From Pseudomonadota bacterium (GTDB taxonomy: Bacteria > Desulfobacterota > Desulfobacteria > Desulfobacterales > JAHIVH01), in assembly GCA_018816735.1 (NCBI GenBank), contig JAHIVH010000013.1:185024-249023 (forward strand): a stretch of 64,000 nucleotides of DNA, given 5' to 3'. Shown one piece after another: positions 9,673-17,774 of this stretch. The notes beneath the pieces were generated by a model. The model did no database searches, was not told the DNA's origin, and was given only the letters and a program-made list of their open reading frames with translations. The stretch's first letter is position 1. Each line of letters begins with the position of its first letter. Both the position numbers and the translations under genes were made by a program.

Positions 9673-9685
9673 ATGAAATTTGATC

Positions 9686-9714
9686 TTGACAACTTCCAGC
9701 ACATCCATTAAACA
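9686..9714 (+). promoter_or_regulatory. aroA': Candidate sigma-70-type promoter of the aromatic operon
   Basis: TTGACA (9686-9691) is a perfect -35 hexamer; TAAACA (9709-9714) is a weak -10 at 17-nt spacing. Transcription would start near 9720, about 24 nt before the leader ORF, which is the expected geometry for an attenuator-controlled operon. The -10 is poor, so the exact promoter is uncertain. Confidence 0.5.
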
Positions 9715-9743
9715 GCATGAAATAATAATTTTTTTGGAAAAAA

Positions 9744-9836
9744 ATGACTATGGCGTATCTAAACTCAGACAAATCGGTTCTTTATTTTTGGTATTTTTAT
9801 TTTAGCACCGGTCTGCCTGGGCATGCGCTGAAGTAA
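9744..9836 (+). CDS. Aromatic-codon leader peptide of the aro operon attenuator
   Basis: A 30-codon ORF starting ATG at 9744 (second in-frame ATG at 9750), ending TAA at 9834-9836. Codons 14-20 (9783-9803) read Tyr-Phe-Trp-Tyr-Phe-Tyr-Phe, seven aromatic codons in a row, with another Tyr at codon 5. GGAAA (9736-9740) is a plausible ribosome site 5 nt upstream. It ends 27 nt before the first terminator-like hairpin and 134 nt before the first aro gene. Leader peptides of this form (TrpL, PheL, HisL) sense charged tRNA by ribosome stalling. Here the three residues are exactly the end products of the downstream pathway. The function is inferred from position and codon content, and no homologue was searched. 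Confidence 0.85.
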   Translation: MTMAYLNSDKSVLYFWYFYFSTGLPGHALK

Positions 9837-9942
9837 CGTTAACCTCAAATAAACGTAAAAAAGCCGCAGGCGGATCAAAACCCTGCGGCTTTTATATTTT
9901 CAGATAAAGGCCGCAGGGGGAATTTTCCCGCGGCCTTTTTTT
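9813..9942 (+). promoter_or_regulatory. Transcription attenuator with alternative hairpins upstream of aroA'
   Basis: Five segments can pair in mutually exclusive ways. Segment 0 (9813-9822) pairs with segment 1 (9863-9873, G9866 bulged). Segment 1 (9863-9870) pairs with segment 2 (9882-9889), giving a terminator- or pause-like hairpin followed by TTTTATATTTT. Segment 2 (9881-9895) pairs with segment 3 (9904-9918) in a 15-bp stem with one G-U, the antiterminator. Segment 3 (9906-9918) pairs with segment 4 (9927-9938), a GC-rich stem with one bulged A followed by seven U, the terminator. Model: a ribosome stalled on the aromatic codons (9783-9803) leaves segment 0 free to sequester 1, so 2:3 forms and RNA polymerase reads through. 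A ribosome reaching the stop at 9834 covers segment 0, so 1:2 and 3:4 form and transcription ends. Pairings are read from the sequence; regulation is inference. Confidence 0.83.
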
Positions 9943-9969
9943 ACGTCTACCTGACAAAGGAGAGTAAAA

Positions 9970-10779
9970 ATGAGCAATATTGGTAAACGAATTCGTATGG
10001 AACGTATTATTAACAGACAGACCGGAAGGACAATTATTGTGCCTATGGATCATGGCATGTCCATGGGACCAATAGATGGCATCAAAGATATGAAATCCGC
10101 CATCCAGAAAGTCGCAAATGGCGGGGCGAATGCCATTGTCGAACATAAAGGTGTTGTTGAACAAGGATTACGGGGTTCCGGTCCGGATATCGGATTGATT
10201 ATCCATCTTTCCGCCTCAACATCACTGTCACCCTATCCAAATGCAAAAACCCTTGTCTGTTCAATCGAGGAAGCCATTAAACTGGGTGCAGACGCCATTT
10301 CCATCCATGTGAATATCGGTGATGAAAATGAGCGAGAAATGTTGAATGATTTCGGCAGAATCAGTTGCGAAGCCAGAAACTGGGGCATGCCGCTCCTTGC
10401 CATGGTTTATCCGAGAGGTGCGAAAATTCCTGATGAATATGATGTTAAAGTCATCAAACATGCTGCGCGTGTTGGGGATGAGATGGGCGCGGATATTGTC
10501 AAAGTATCCTATCCGGGAAGTCCAGAATTGTTTCATGAAGTGGTTTCAGGTTGCTCCATCCCCGTCGTTATCGCAGGTGGCGCGAAAATGGATTCGGATC
10601 GAGATATATTGGAAATGGTTAAAGGGTCGATCGATGCAGGCGGGGCAGGCGTCTCTATCGGAAGAAACGTATTTCAACATGATCATGTCACGCGAATGGT
10701 CAAAGCCATGTCAAAGATTATTCATGAAAATGGCAGTGTGGATGATGCACTTTCCATACTTCGGAGTGAAGCGGTGTAA
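9970..10779 (+). CDS. aroA': 2-amino-3,7-dideoxy-D-threo-hept-6-ulosonate (ADH) synthase
   Basis: Class I aldolase-type enzyme of the archaeal-style shikimate route (MJ0400 family). It condenses L-aspartate semialdehyde with 6-deoxy-5-ketofructose 1-phosphate to ADH, replacing DAHP synthase. The 269 residues cover the full barrel: [10 protein letters not shown] (Asp27/His28) near the N terminus, YPRG with Tyr147, the Schiff-base Lys in [11 protein letters not shown] (Lys178), and the phosphate-binding [10 protein letters not shown] loop near 224-232. AAGGAGAG precedes the ATG by 5 nt. The related DhnA/LsrF aldolases are an alternative on sequence alone, but the adjacent aroB' gene settles the assignment. 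First structural gene after the attenuator. Confidence 0.92.
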   Translation: MSNIGKRIRMERIINRQTGRTIIVPMDHGMSMGPIDGIKDMKSAIQKVANGGANAIVEHKGVVEQGLRGSGPDIGLIIHLSASTSLSPYPNAKTLVCSIEEAIKLGADAISIHVNIGDENEREMLNDFGRISCEARNWGMPLLAMVYPRGAKIPDEYDVKVIKHAARVGDEMGADIVKVSYPGSPELFHEVVSGCSIPVVIAGGAKMDSDRDILEMVKGSIDAGGAGVSIGRNVFQHDHVTRMVKAMSKIIHENGSVDDALSILRSEAV

Positions 10780-10983
10780 AGACCGGCTTGTCTCTGCAAT
10801 TTTCTTTTTATTCGAATATGGAATAAAGTTGGTGATTTTTTTGCCGGAAAATGTTTTAAGGCTTATGTGTTAGAAATAATACCCTATCATAGGATTGGAA
10901 ACCGTTTGAATTCCGGCTGGTTTTGATTAATATTCACCCTCAAAAACAAATCGGATTTTAAAAATGGACAAAGGAACCCTGAC

Positions 10984-11976
10984 ATGAAGAAAATCTGGGT
11001 AAATATAGACCCCTGGGACAAAAAGATGGTTACTACAGCCCTTGAGGGCGGTGCTGACGGATTGGTTGTGCCTGCTGGGTATACAGAAAAAGTAAAAGCT
11101 TTGGGGAAAATTCAAACCATATCGGAAGATGGTGATTTAAAACCCGGTGAAGATGTGGTGACATTCAGAATCACAAGCGGTGACGATGAAGAGGAAATTG
11201 TAAAGCTCACTTCAACCAAAAAGGTGATTCTTGAGTGTTCTGACTGGACCATTATCCCCTTAGAAAATTTGATTGCCAAGGGGGCTGATGTGATTGCCCG
11301 TGTGGATAGCCTTAAAGAAGCAGAGACTGCCTTTGGCATCCTTGAAAAAGGGGTTAGTCAGATTCTTTATTATCCAAAAGATTCTGCGGAATTGAAAAAG
11401 ACATTAACCGCATTGAAATCTTTTGAAGTTAAAACCCTGTTAAGTGAGGCTGAAATCATAGAAATCAAGCAGGTGGGCATGGGCGACCGGGTTTGTGTGG
11501 ATACATGCACGGCCATGAATATCGGTGAAGGAATGCTTATTGGAAATACCAGCAGCGTTCTTTTTTTGGTTCACTCCGAGAGTATCTCAAACCCGTATGT
11601 ATCCCCCAGGCCTTTCAGGGTAAATGCCGGCGCGGTTCATGCCTATACACGGGTACCTGGCGGAAAAACCCGGTACTTGTCTGAGCTTTCAGCAGGCGAT
11701 CAGGTCATGATTACCGATTATAAAGGCATAAACAGAATAGGCGTTGTTGGCCGCCTGAAGATTGAAAAGCGGCCTTTAATGTTGATCCGTGCGAGAGTGG
11801 GGGAGCTGGAAGTCTCAACAATAGTGCAAAATGCAGAGACCATCCGGTTGACACATCCATCAGGCGAACCTCTGTCCGTGGTTTCTCTGATACCTGGGGA
11901 CAAGGTTTTGGTTGCATTGGAAGAGGGGGGACGCCACTTCGGTATTAAAATAGATGAATCTATCACTGAAAAATAA
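10984..11976 (+). CDS. aroB': 3-dehydroquinate synthase II
   Basis: A 330-residue archaeal-type 3-dehydroquinate synthase (MJ1249 family), which oxidatively deaminates and cyclises ADH to 3-dehydroquinate with NAD+. Diagnostic stretches are the N-terminal KIWVNIDPWDKKMVT, the central GDRVCVDTCTAMNIGEGMLIG, and the highly conserved SPRPFRVNAGAVHAY followed by VPGGKTRYLSEL. The protein is unrelated to classical AroB. AAAGGA lies 9 nt before the ATG. A 204-nt gap separates it from aroA', unusually long for this operon, with no ORF or terminator I can support in it. The next gene begins 3 nt after its stop. Confidence 0.94.
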   Translation: MKKIWVNIDPWDKKMVTTALEGGADGLVVPAGYTEKVKALGKIQTISEDGDLKPGEDVVTFRITSGDDEEEIVKLTSTKKVILECSDWTIIPLENLIAKGADVIARVDSLKEAETAFGILEKGVSQILYYPKDSAELKKTLTALKSFEVKTLLSEAEIIEIKQVGMGDRVCVDTCTAMNIGEGMLIGNTSSVLFLVHSESISNPYVSPRPFRVNAGAVHAYTRVPGGKTRYLSELSAGDQVMITDYKGINRIGVVGRLKIEKRPLMLIRARVGELEVSTIVQNAETIRLTHPSGEPLSVVSLIPGDKVLVALEEGGRHFGIKIDESITEK

Positions 11977-11979
11977 CGG

Positions 11980-13161
11980 ATGGCTGTTATGAACATAAAC
12001 GACACGGATAAACAAATGAATTCAGACAGTGATGCCTGCCACAAACAATTGGAAGAGATGCGGTCCGGTATTGATGACATTGACACCCACATCGTGGAAC
12101 TGATCAATAAAAGGCTTTCGATTACAAAAGAAGTCGGTGAACTTAAAAAGAAGTTTAACTTGCCTGTTCTTGATAAATCCCGGGAAAATATTATTTTAAA
12201 ACGGATTTCCGATCTCAACAAGGGACCTGCAAAAGATACGGTTCTTCATTATATCTACAGCGTGATTATGGCGGCATCAAAGGAACTCCAGAGGCCGTTA
12301 TCCATCGCTTACCTGGGACCGGAAGCCACCTATACGCACATAGCGGCACTCAATCATTTCAGGCATTCGGGAACTTTTGTTCCCCAGCGAAATATCCGTG
12401 ATATTTTTCTGGAAGTGGAAAGAGGAGCCTGCCAGTATGGTGTCGTTCCTGTTGAGAATTCTATTGAAGGAGCGGTAAACCATACTCTGGATCTCCTGTT
12501 CGAATCAGATATTCGTATTTGTGCGGAAATATATCAGGTGATATCTCATGACCTCCTATCTGAAACAGGAAACCTTGAGGATATTCAAGTCATCTATTCA
12601 CATCCGCAGCCATTTGGTCAATGCAGGCTCTGGCTGAACAAGAATCTTCCGGACGCCAAACTGGAGGAATGCAGCAGTACCTCCCATGCGGCTAAAATTG
12701 TAAAAGGCAAAAAAAATGCTGCTGCCATTGCAAGCAGCAAAGCTGCGCAGGTGTACGATCTCAAAGTGGTTGAATCCAGAATTGAGGATAGCTGCAGAAA
12801 TGAAACACGCTTCCTGGTGATTGGCAAAGATAAGGATTTGCCGAATACCGGAAAGGATAAAACATCCATCATGTTCGTGACGTCACATATCCCGGGAGCC
12901 CTTTTTCAAGCACTTGAACCTGTTGCAGAGCTTGGGGTAAATATGGTCAAGCTGGAATCAAGACCCACAAAAAATGAAAACTGGAATTATTTTTTTATTA
13001 TGGACCTTGAGGGACATATGAAGGATCAGCCTTTGGAAACAATTATCACCAGAATGAAACATAGATGCCTGTTTTTAAAATGTCTGGGGTCTTATCCGAG
13101 AATGCAGGAAGGGTACAAGGAAATTCAGAACAACAATATTGGTATATTGAGCACACGATAA
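11980..13161 (+). CDS. pheA: Bifunctional chorismate mutase / prephenate dehydratase
   Basis: A 393-residue P-protein converting chorismate to prephenate and then to phenylpyruvate. An AroQ-type chorismate mutase helix bundle (about 17-97, MRSGIDDIDTHIVELINKR) precedes the dehydratase domain (about 105-285, IAYLGPEATYTHIAA; VPVENSIEGAVNHTLD; NETRFLVIG). A C-terminal ACT domain (about 296-375) includes GALFQALEPVAELGVNMVKLESRP, the usual site of Phe feedback inhibition. It starts 3 nt after aroB'; an alternative ATG at 11989 is possible because neither has a strong ribosome site. It branches the pathway to Phe inside the same operon that carries the Tyr branch gene. Confidence 0.93.
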   Translation: MAVMNINDTDKQMNSDSDACHKQLEEMRSGIDDIDTHIVELINKRLSITKEVGELKKKFNLPVLDKSRENIILKRISDLNKGPAKDTVLHYIYSVIMAASKELQRPLSIAYLGPEATYTHIAALNHFRHSGTFVPQRNIRDIFLEVERGACQYGVVPVENSIEGAVNHTLDLLFESDIRICAEIYQVISHDLLSETGNLEDIQVIYSHPQPFGQCRLWLNKNLPDAKLEECSSTSHAAKIVKGKKNAAAIASSKAAQVYDLKVVESRIEDSCRNETRFLVIGKDKDLPNTGKDKTSIMFVTSHIPGALFQALEPVAELGVNMVKLESRPTKNENWNYFFIMDLEGHMKDQPLETIITRMKHRCLFLKCLGSYPRMQEGYKEIQNNNIGILSTR

Positions 13162-13175
13162 GGAGAATAAAAACA

Positions 13176-14000
13176 TTGAGCAGGTCTGGAATTGATGCAA
13201 ATACATATCTTTATGGCGTAATAGGCGATCCTGTTTCTCACAGTTTAAGCCCTGTCATGCATAATGCCGCATTTGATAAAATCGGATACAACGGCGCTTA
13301 TCTGGCATTTAATGTAAAAGATATCAACGGCGCGGTGGCAGGGATTCGAGCACTTGGTATCAGGGGAGCAAGCGTTACCATTCCTCACAAGGTTTCCGTA
13401 ATGGCCTGTCTTGACGAGATAGAAGAAAAAGCAAAACATATTGGGGCAGTGAATACCATTGTCAATAAAGACGGGCATCTCTACGGCTATAACTCCGATT
13501 GTTCAGGGGCCATGCGGGCGCTTCTGGAAAAAACGGATATCAAAGGTAAGGAGGTCCTTCTCCTGGGTGCAGGTGGGGCTGCACGTGCCATTGGTTTCGG
13601 TATTCGGGAAGAAGGCGGCAACCTGACCATTCTGAATATCATCAAAGAAGAAGGCGAAACCCTTGCGAGAGATCTGGGGGTCAATTATTATCCCCTTGAA
13701 GAATACCGCAGATTTGACAGCCAGATTTTAATAAATGCAACCCCTCTGGGTATGACACCCAAAACAGAGGCCATGCCTGTACCTGCAGACTTTTTAAAAG
13801 AAGACATGGTTGTCATGGATATTGTTTATAATCCGCTTAAAACACGTCTTCTTGAAGAGGCGCAAAAAACCGGATGCAAAACAGTAGATGGCGTTTCCAT
13901 GTTTGTCTATCAGGCTGTTTCCCAGTTTGAGTCATGGACAGGTGAAAAAGCGCCTGTGGATTTGATGAAAGCGGTTGTGCTAAAAGCACTTTCCAAATAA
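13176..14000 (+). CDS. aroE: Shikimate dehydrogenase
   Basis: A 274-residue NADPH-dependent enzyme reducing 3-dehydroshikimate to shikimate. Motifs: YGVIGDPVSHSLSPVMHN (substrate binding), VTIPHK with the catalytic Lys, GAVNTIV, GYNSDCSGA with the catalytic Asp, and the Rossmann LLGAGGAARA. I chose TTG at 13176 because AAGGAG (13160-13165) lies 10 nt upstream. The frame is open further upstream from an ATG at 13065, but that region overlaps pheA and has no ribosome site. The usual partner activity, 3-dehydroquinate dehydratase (AroD/AroQ), is neither fused here nor found in the window. Confidence 0.93.
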   Translation: MSRSGIDANTYLYGVIGDPVSHSLSPVMHNAAFDKIGYNGAYLAFNVKDINGAVAGIRALGIRGASVTIPHKVSVMACLDEIEEKAKHIGAVNTIVNKDGHLYGYNSDCSGAMRALLEKTDIKGKEVLLLGAGGAARAIGFGIREEGGNLTILNIIKEEGETLARDLGVNYYPLEEYRRFDSQILINATPLGMTPKTEAMPVPADFLKEDMVVMDIVYNPLKTRLLEEAQKTGCKTVDGVSMFVYQAVSQFESWTGEKAPVDLMKAVVLKALSK

Positions 14001-14022
14001 CGAACCAATATCAGGGTAGAAA

Positions 14023-15285
14023 ATGAAAGAAATAAAACAAGGAGAAATTAAAAATACCTCGGTAACGGTACCTGGGTCCAAAAGTTACACCCACAGAATT
14101 TTAATTGCTACAGCACTGGCAGACGGCCCATCCATCATCGAAAACACATTGAAAAGTGAAGACACAACGTTGACTGCCAACGCATTGAAATCCTGGGGCG
14201 TTCAAATCATAGAAAAAAATGGCTGTATAGAAGTGACAGGTACAAGGGGAGAATTGAAATCCGCAAAAGAACCGGTATATCTTGCGAATTCCGGAACCTC
14301 CATGAGGTTGTTGACGGGGATCGCAGCCCTTGGGAATGGGAAATATATCCTGACCGGATCAGAAAGGATGCAGGAACGACCGATTCGGGAACTGCTTGAC
14401 GGCCTTTCACAGATTGGCATCAAGGCGATTTCATTAAACAATTCCGGTTGTCCCCCAGTTGAAATTCAGGGGAGTAATCTTAAGGGGGGTGAAATGGCGC
14501 TGGATTGCCGTGTCAGCAGTCAGTATCTCTCTTCTGTGCTTCTGATGGCACCCTGCACGGAAAAAGGGATTAGAGTGACACTTCCCTACGGTCTTGTATC
14601 AAAACCCTATGTGGATATGACGGTTGATATAATGAACCGGTTGAACGTTTCTGTGGAGAGAGACGGGTACGATTCTTTTTTTGTGCCCGGAGACCAGATG
14701 TATCGGCATGGCAGATATGTGGTGGAACCGGACTGCTCTCAGGCCAGCTATTTCTGGGCCGCAGCAGCCATCACCGGAAAAACGGTTAAGGTGAACAACA
14801 TTTCCATGAAATCACGCCAGGGAGATGTGAAATTTGTCGGTGTTTTGGAAAAAATGGGGTGTATTGTAAAAGAAGACAAGGAGGGGATCTCCGTAACCGG
14901 CGGAAAGTTAAAAGCCGTTGAAACCGACATGTCCAATATGCCGGATGTGGTCCCCACGCTGGCAGTTGTGGCTGCTTTTTCAGAAGGAACCACCATCATA
15001 AAAAATGTTTCCCATCTCAAAGCAAAAGAATGTGACCGGATAGGAAGTGTTGCAAAAGAGCTGACCAAAATGGGTATAGCGGTTAAAACATTTGAAGACG
15101 GCCTTGCCATCACAGGCGGAAAACCCGGAGGCGCAATTATCGAAACATATAACGATCATCGAATGGCCATGTGCTTTGCTGTGGCCGGTCTTGTGGTGTC
15201 CGGTATCTTCATAAAGGATGAAACCTGTGTGGTAAAATCATTTCCCAATTACTGGGATGTTTTTGAAGGGATGTATGCATCATGA
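14023..15285 (+). CDS. aroA: 5-enolpyruvylshikimate-3-phosphate synthase
   Basis: A 420-residue EPSP synthase joining shikimate-3-phosphate and PEP. Conserved elements: GSKSYTHRILIATALADG (PEP/S3P-binding Lys), LANSGTSMRLLTG, QERPIRELLDGL, the RVSSQYLSSVLL segment, and LKAKECDRI near the C-terminal lobe. The length fits the two-domain family. The ribosome site AGGG lies upstream of the ATG. The stop codon overlaps the aroK start in an ATGA, indicating translational coupling. The NSGTS version of the glyphosate-region loop differs from the enterobacterial NAGTAMR form; inhibitor sensitivity cannot be predicted with confidence. Confidence 0.94.
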   Translation: MKEIKQGEIKNTSVTVPGSKSYTHRILIATALADGPSIIENTLKSEDTTLTANALKSWGVQIIEKNGCIEVTGTRGELKSAKEPVYLANSGTSMRLLTGIAALGNGKYILTGSERMQERPIRELLDGLSQIGIKAISLNNSGCPPVEIQGSNLKGGEMALDCRVSSQYLSSVLLMAPCTEKGIRVTLPYGLVSKPYVDMTVDIMNRLNVSVERDGYDSFFVPGDQMYRHGRYVVEPDCSQASYFWAAAAITGKTVKVNNISMKSRQGDVKFVGVLEKMGCIVKEDKEGISVTGGKLKAVETDMSNMPDVVPTLAVVAAFSEGTTIIKNVSHLKAKECDRIGSVAKELTKMGIAVKTFEDGLAITGGKPGGAIIETYNDHRMAMCFAVAGLVVSGIFIKDETCVVKSFPNYWDVFEGMYAS

Positions 15286-15815
15286 ATGTCTATCTGATCG
15301 GGTATCGGTGTACAGGAAAAACGACCATCGCTAAAATGATCGGGCGATCCCTGGGCTGGGAATATATAGATGCAGATGTCAAGCTCGTCGATGATTATGG
15401 CATGACCATATCTGATATGGTTTCCAGGGAAGGCTGGGCCGGATTCAGGAAAAAAGAACAATCAGTCTTAAAGGAAATATCAACGCTTAAAAAGCATGTC
15501 ATCGCCACAGGAGGAGGCGTAATTCTGGACAGTGAAAATTGCCAGATAATGAAGGACACAGGCATTGTGATCTGGCTCAAGGCACAGCCGGATACAATCA
15601 TGGACCGCATGATGAAAGACCGGATGACAGACGATCAGAGACCTGCGCTGACGGACAAAAAACTGGCACAGGAGATTTTAGATACATTGCAGGAACGATT
15701 GCCTTTATACGAAGGGGCCATGAATTTTTCTGTTGAGACAGACAAGTCGTCTGTGACTGACATTGAAAAGATAATACTCTCCAGGCTGAAAGAGAAATAT
15801 CTTCTGGAAGCTTGA
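15282..15815 (+). CDS. aroK: Shikimate kinase
   Basis: A 177-residue P-loop kinase phosphorylating shikimate at O3. Walker A is GYRCTGKTTIA (near residues 6-16); the shikimate-binding Asp is in YIDADVK; GWAGFRKKE supplies the binding Arg; TGGGVIL is the Gly-rich loop; and DQRPALT forms the lid with the catalytic Arg. It overlaps aroA by 4 nt (ATGA). Its length is typical. Confidence 0.93.
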   Translation: MNVYLIGYRCTGKTTIAKMIGRSLGWEYIDADVKLVDDYGMTISDMVSREGWAGFRKKEQSVLKEISTLKKHVIATGGGVILDSENCQIMKDTGIVIWLKAQPDTIMDRMMKDRMTDDQRPALTDKKLAQEILDTLQERLPLYEGAMNFSVETDKSSVTDIEKIILSRLKEKYLLEA

Positions 15816-15834
15816 TCAAACATAAGGAGATTTA

Positions 15835-16887
15835 ATGTCCGGTAATACATTTGGAAAGGTGTTCAGAATAACCACATGGGGAGAGTCTCACGGAAAAGGT
15901 GTGGGGGTGATTGTGGATGGTTGTCCTCCCCGGATTCCTCTTGATGAAGGCGTGATTCAGGAAAAGCTCGACAGAAGACGGCCAGGAGGTTCTGATACCA
16001 GCACAAAAAGAAAGGAGCCGGATCAGGCCATTATCATGTCCGGTATTTTCGAAGGAATGACCACTGGAACGCCTATCATGATTATGGTGAATAATAAGGA
16101 TGCGGATTCCAGAGCCTATGCGTCCAATGCCCATCTTTTCCGGCCGGGACACGGCGACATCACTTACGAAAAAAAATATGGTATCAGAGACTGGCGTGGC
16201 GGTGGGCGTTCATCTGCACGGGAAACTGTGGGAAGAGTCGCGGCAGGTGCCGTGGCATCTCTTTTGTTGCAGCAGCACAACATTCAGGTCATTGCATACA
16301 CGATTGAATTGGGCGGTATCAAAGCTGTAAAAAGAGATCTTCACGCAGTCTATCAGAACAGGTACTACACATCCGATCCGGATGTTGTTGAAGAAATGGA
16401 CCGTCGGGTAGATATGGTCAAAAAGAAAGGGGACTCACTGGGCGGAATGGTTGAGATTGTCGCAAAAGGCGTTCCTGCAGGTTTAGGTGAGCCGGTGTTT
16501 GATAAACTGGATGCCGAACTTGCCAAAGCGTTGATGAGCATTGGCGCCGTTAAAGGTATTGAAATCGGCTCGGGATTTCAGGCAGCACAGCGTCTGGGCT
16601 CAGAAAACAATGATCCGATTCTGCCGGATGGTTTTTCGAGTAATCATGCTGGCGGTATCCTTGCGGGTATTTCAAATGGCGATGAGCTTGTGATGAGGGT
16701 TTCCGTAAAACCGATTCCATCCATATCCATTCCACAAGCTACTATCGACAAAAATGGCCGTCCTGAAACCATCTCAACAAGCGGGCGTCATGATATTTCT
16801 CCCATACCAAGAATCAATGCTGTGTGCGAAGCCATGGTCAATCTGGTGCTTGCAGATCATCTATTGAGACAGAAGGCGATTTCATGA
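15835..16887 (+). CDS. aroC: Chorismate synthase
   Basis: A 350-residue FMNH2-dependent enzyme converting EPSP to chorismate. Diagnostic motifs: TWGESHGKGVGVIVDGCPP at the N terminus, the RPGHGDITYEKKYGIRDWRGGGRSSARET segment (residues near 102-130), and the C-terminal GRHDISPIPR. AAGGAG lies 7 nt before the ATG. Its TGA overlaps the tyrA ATG (ATGA at 16884-16887), so the two are coupled. Reduced FMN must come from another protein in a monofunctional enzyme such as this. Confidence 0.95.
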   Translation: MSGNTFGKVFRITTWGESHGKGVGVIVDGCPPRIPLDEGVIQEKLDRRRPGGSDTSTKRKEPDQAIIMSGIFEGMTTGTPIMIMVNNKDADSRAYASNAHLFRPGHGDITYEKKYGIRDWRGGGRSSARETVGRVAAGAVASLLLQQHNIQVIAYTIELGGIKAVKRDLHAVYQNRYYTSDPDVVEEMDRRVDMVKKKGDSLGGMVEIVAKGVPAGLGEPVFDKLDAELAKALMSIGAVKGIEIGSGFQAAQRLGSENNDPILPDGFSSNHAGGILAGISNGDELVMRVSVKPIPSISIPQATIDKNGRPETISTSGRHDISPIPRINAVCEAMVNLVLADHLLRQKAIS

Positions 16888-17744
16888 AATCAGTTACGAT
16901 CGGTATAATTGGTGGCTCAGGCGGCATGGGGCGTTTGTTTGAGGGGGTGTTCAAAAAATCCGGTCATCATGTGCTGATTGCCGGCAGAAAAACAGTTCTG
17001 ACCTATGAGGACCTGGCCCGTAAAAGTGATGTTGTTATTTTAAGTGCACCTGCTGATGCATCAATCGAAATTTGTAAGTCAGTCGGCCCGTTGATGACAG
17101 AAGATCAGTTGCTGATGGATTTTTGTTCCCTGAAAGAAGATATCGTCACCGCCATGCTTTCCTATACAGAGAAAGCGGAAGTCGTGGGGACCCATCCCAT
17201 GTTTGGTCCTTTTACGGAATCCCTTGAAGGCCAGAATATCGTTCTTTGTCCGGGAAGAGGAGATAAGTGGCAGGCTTGGCTTAAGAGTGAATTTCAAAAA
17301 CTTGGGGCAGAAATTCTTGTCATGCCCGCCATCACCCATGATAAAAATATGGCCGTGGTCCAGGGGCTGACCCATTTGCTGACGATCTGCACCGGAAGAA
17401 CCTTACAGAAAATCAATATGACGCCCGATGACGCTGTATTGTATGCCACGCCCATTTTCAGGATGAATATCGATCTGATAGGCAGATTGTTCGCTCAGGA
17501 TCTGGAGTTATTTTCGATGCTTGTTGGAAAAAACAGATATGTTCCCGACGTGATCGATACCTTTATTAAAGCTATGGAAGAGGGCAAACGCCTTCTTGTA
17601 AACGGATGCCCGGAAGAGGGCATCCGTTTCCTTGAGGATATCAAGGGGTTTTTAGGCGATTTTTGCGAAGAAGGCCTGAAGCAAAGCAACAGGTATTTAA
17701 ATCACGTTGTCAGAAAAAAGGATAACGGACATCCAACCAAATAG
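16884..17744 (+). CDS. tyrA: Prephenate dehydrogenase
   Basis: A 286-residue NAD(P)+-dependent enzyme converting prephenate to 4-hydroxyphenylpyruvate. Rossmann motif GIIGGSGGMGRLF at the N terminus, LMDFCSLKEDIV, the substrate-binding THPMFGP, and the helical C-terminal dimerisation region with HDKNMAVVQGLTH. The GGSGGMG fingerprint and absence of a fused mutase or ACT domain fit the short TyrA type. The ATG at 16884 overlaps the aroC stop; an open frame upstream to 16824 is only the overlapping aroC region. It is the last gene of the operon, and I see no clear terminator after it. Confidence 0.91.
   Translation: MKSVTIGIIGGSGGMGRLFEGVFKKSGHHVLIAGRKTVLTYEDLARKSDVVILSAPADASIEICKSVGPLMTEDQLLMDFCSLKEDIVTAMLSYTEKAEVVGTHPMFGPFTESLEGQNIVLCPGRGDKWQAWLKSEFQKLGAEILVMPAITHDKNMAVVQGLTHLLTICTGRTLQKINMTPDDAVLYATPIFRMNIDLIGRLFAQDLELFSMLVGKNRYVPDVIDTFIKAMEEGKRLLVNGCPEEGIRFLEDIKGFLGDFCEEGLKQSNRYLNHVVRKKDNGHPTK
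17601..17628 (+). repeat. tyrA: Perfect inverted repeat inside tyrA
   Basis: AACGGATGCCC (17601-17611), loop GGAAGA, GGGCATCCGTT (17618-17628): an 11-bp perfect stem inside the coding sequence (codons for Asn-Gly-Cys-Pro-Glu-Glu-Gly-Ile-Arg). No U-tract of terminator quality follows. It could fold in the mRNA near the operon's 3' end; the function is unknown. Confidence 0.6.
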
Positions 17745-17774
17745 TAACGTGGATACCGAACATGCCTTTGTCTG

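Noticed and set aside
9892..10164. 90-codon minus-strand ORF across the attenuator and aroA' start
   Set aside because: It overlaps the terminator stems and aroA' coding sequence; composition reflects these, and no start signal is present.
11718..12221. 167-codon minus-strand ORF over aroB'/pheA
   Set aside because: Shadow of two well-supported genes; low-complexity Ser/Ile-rich translation.
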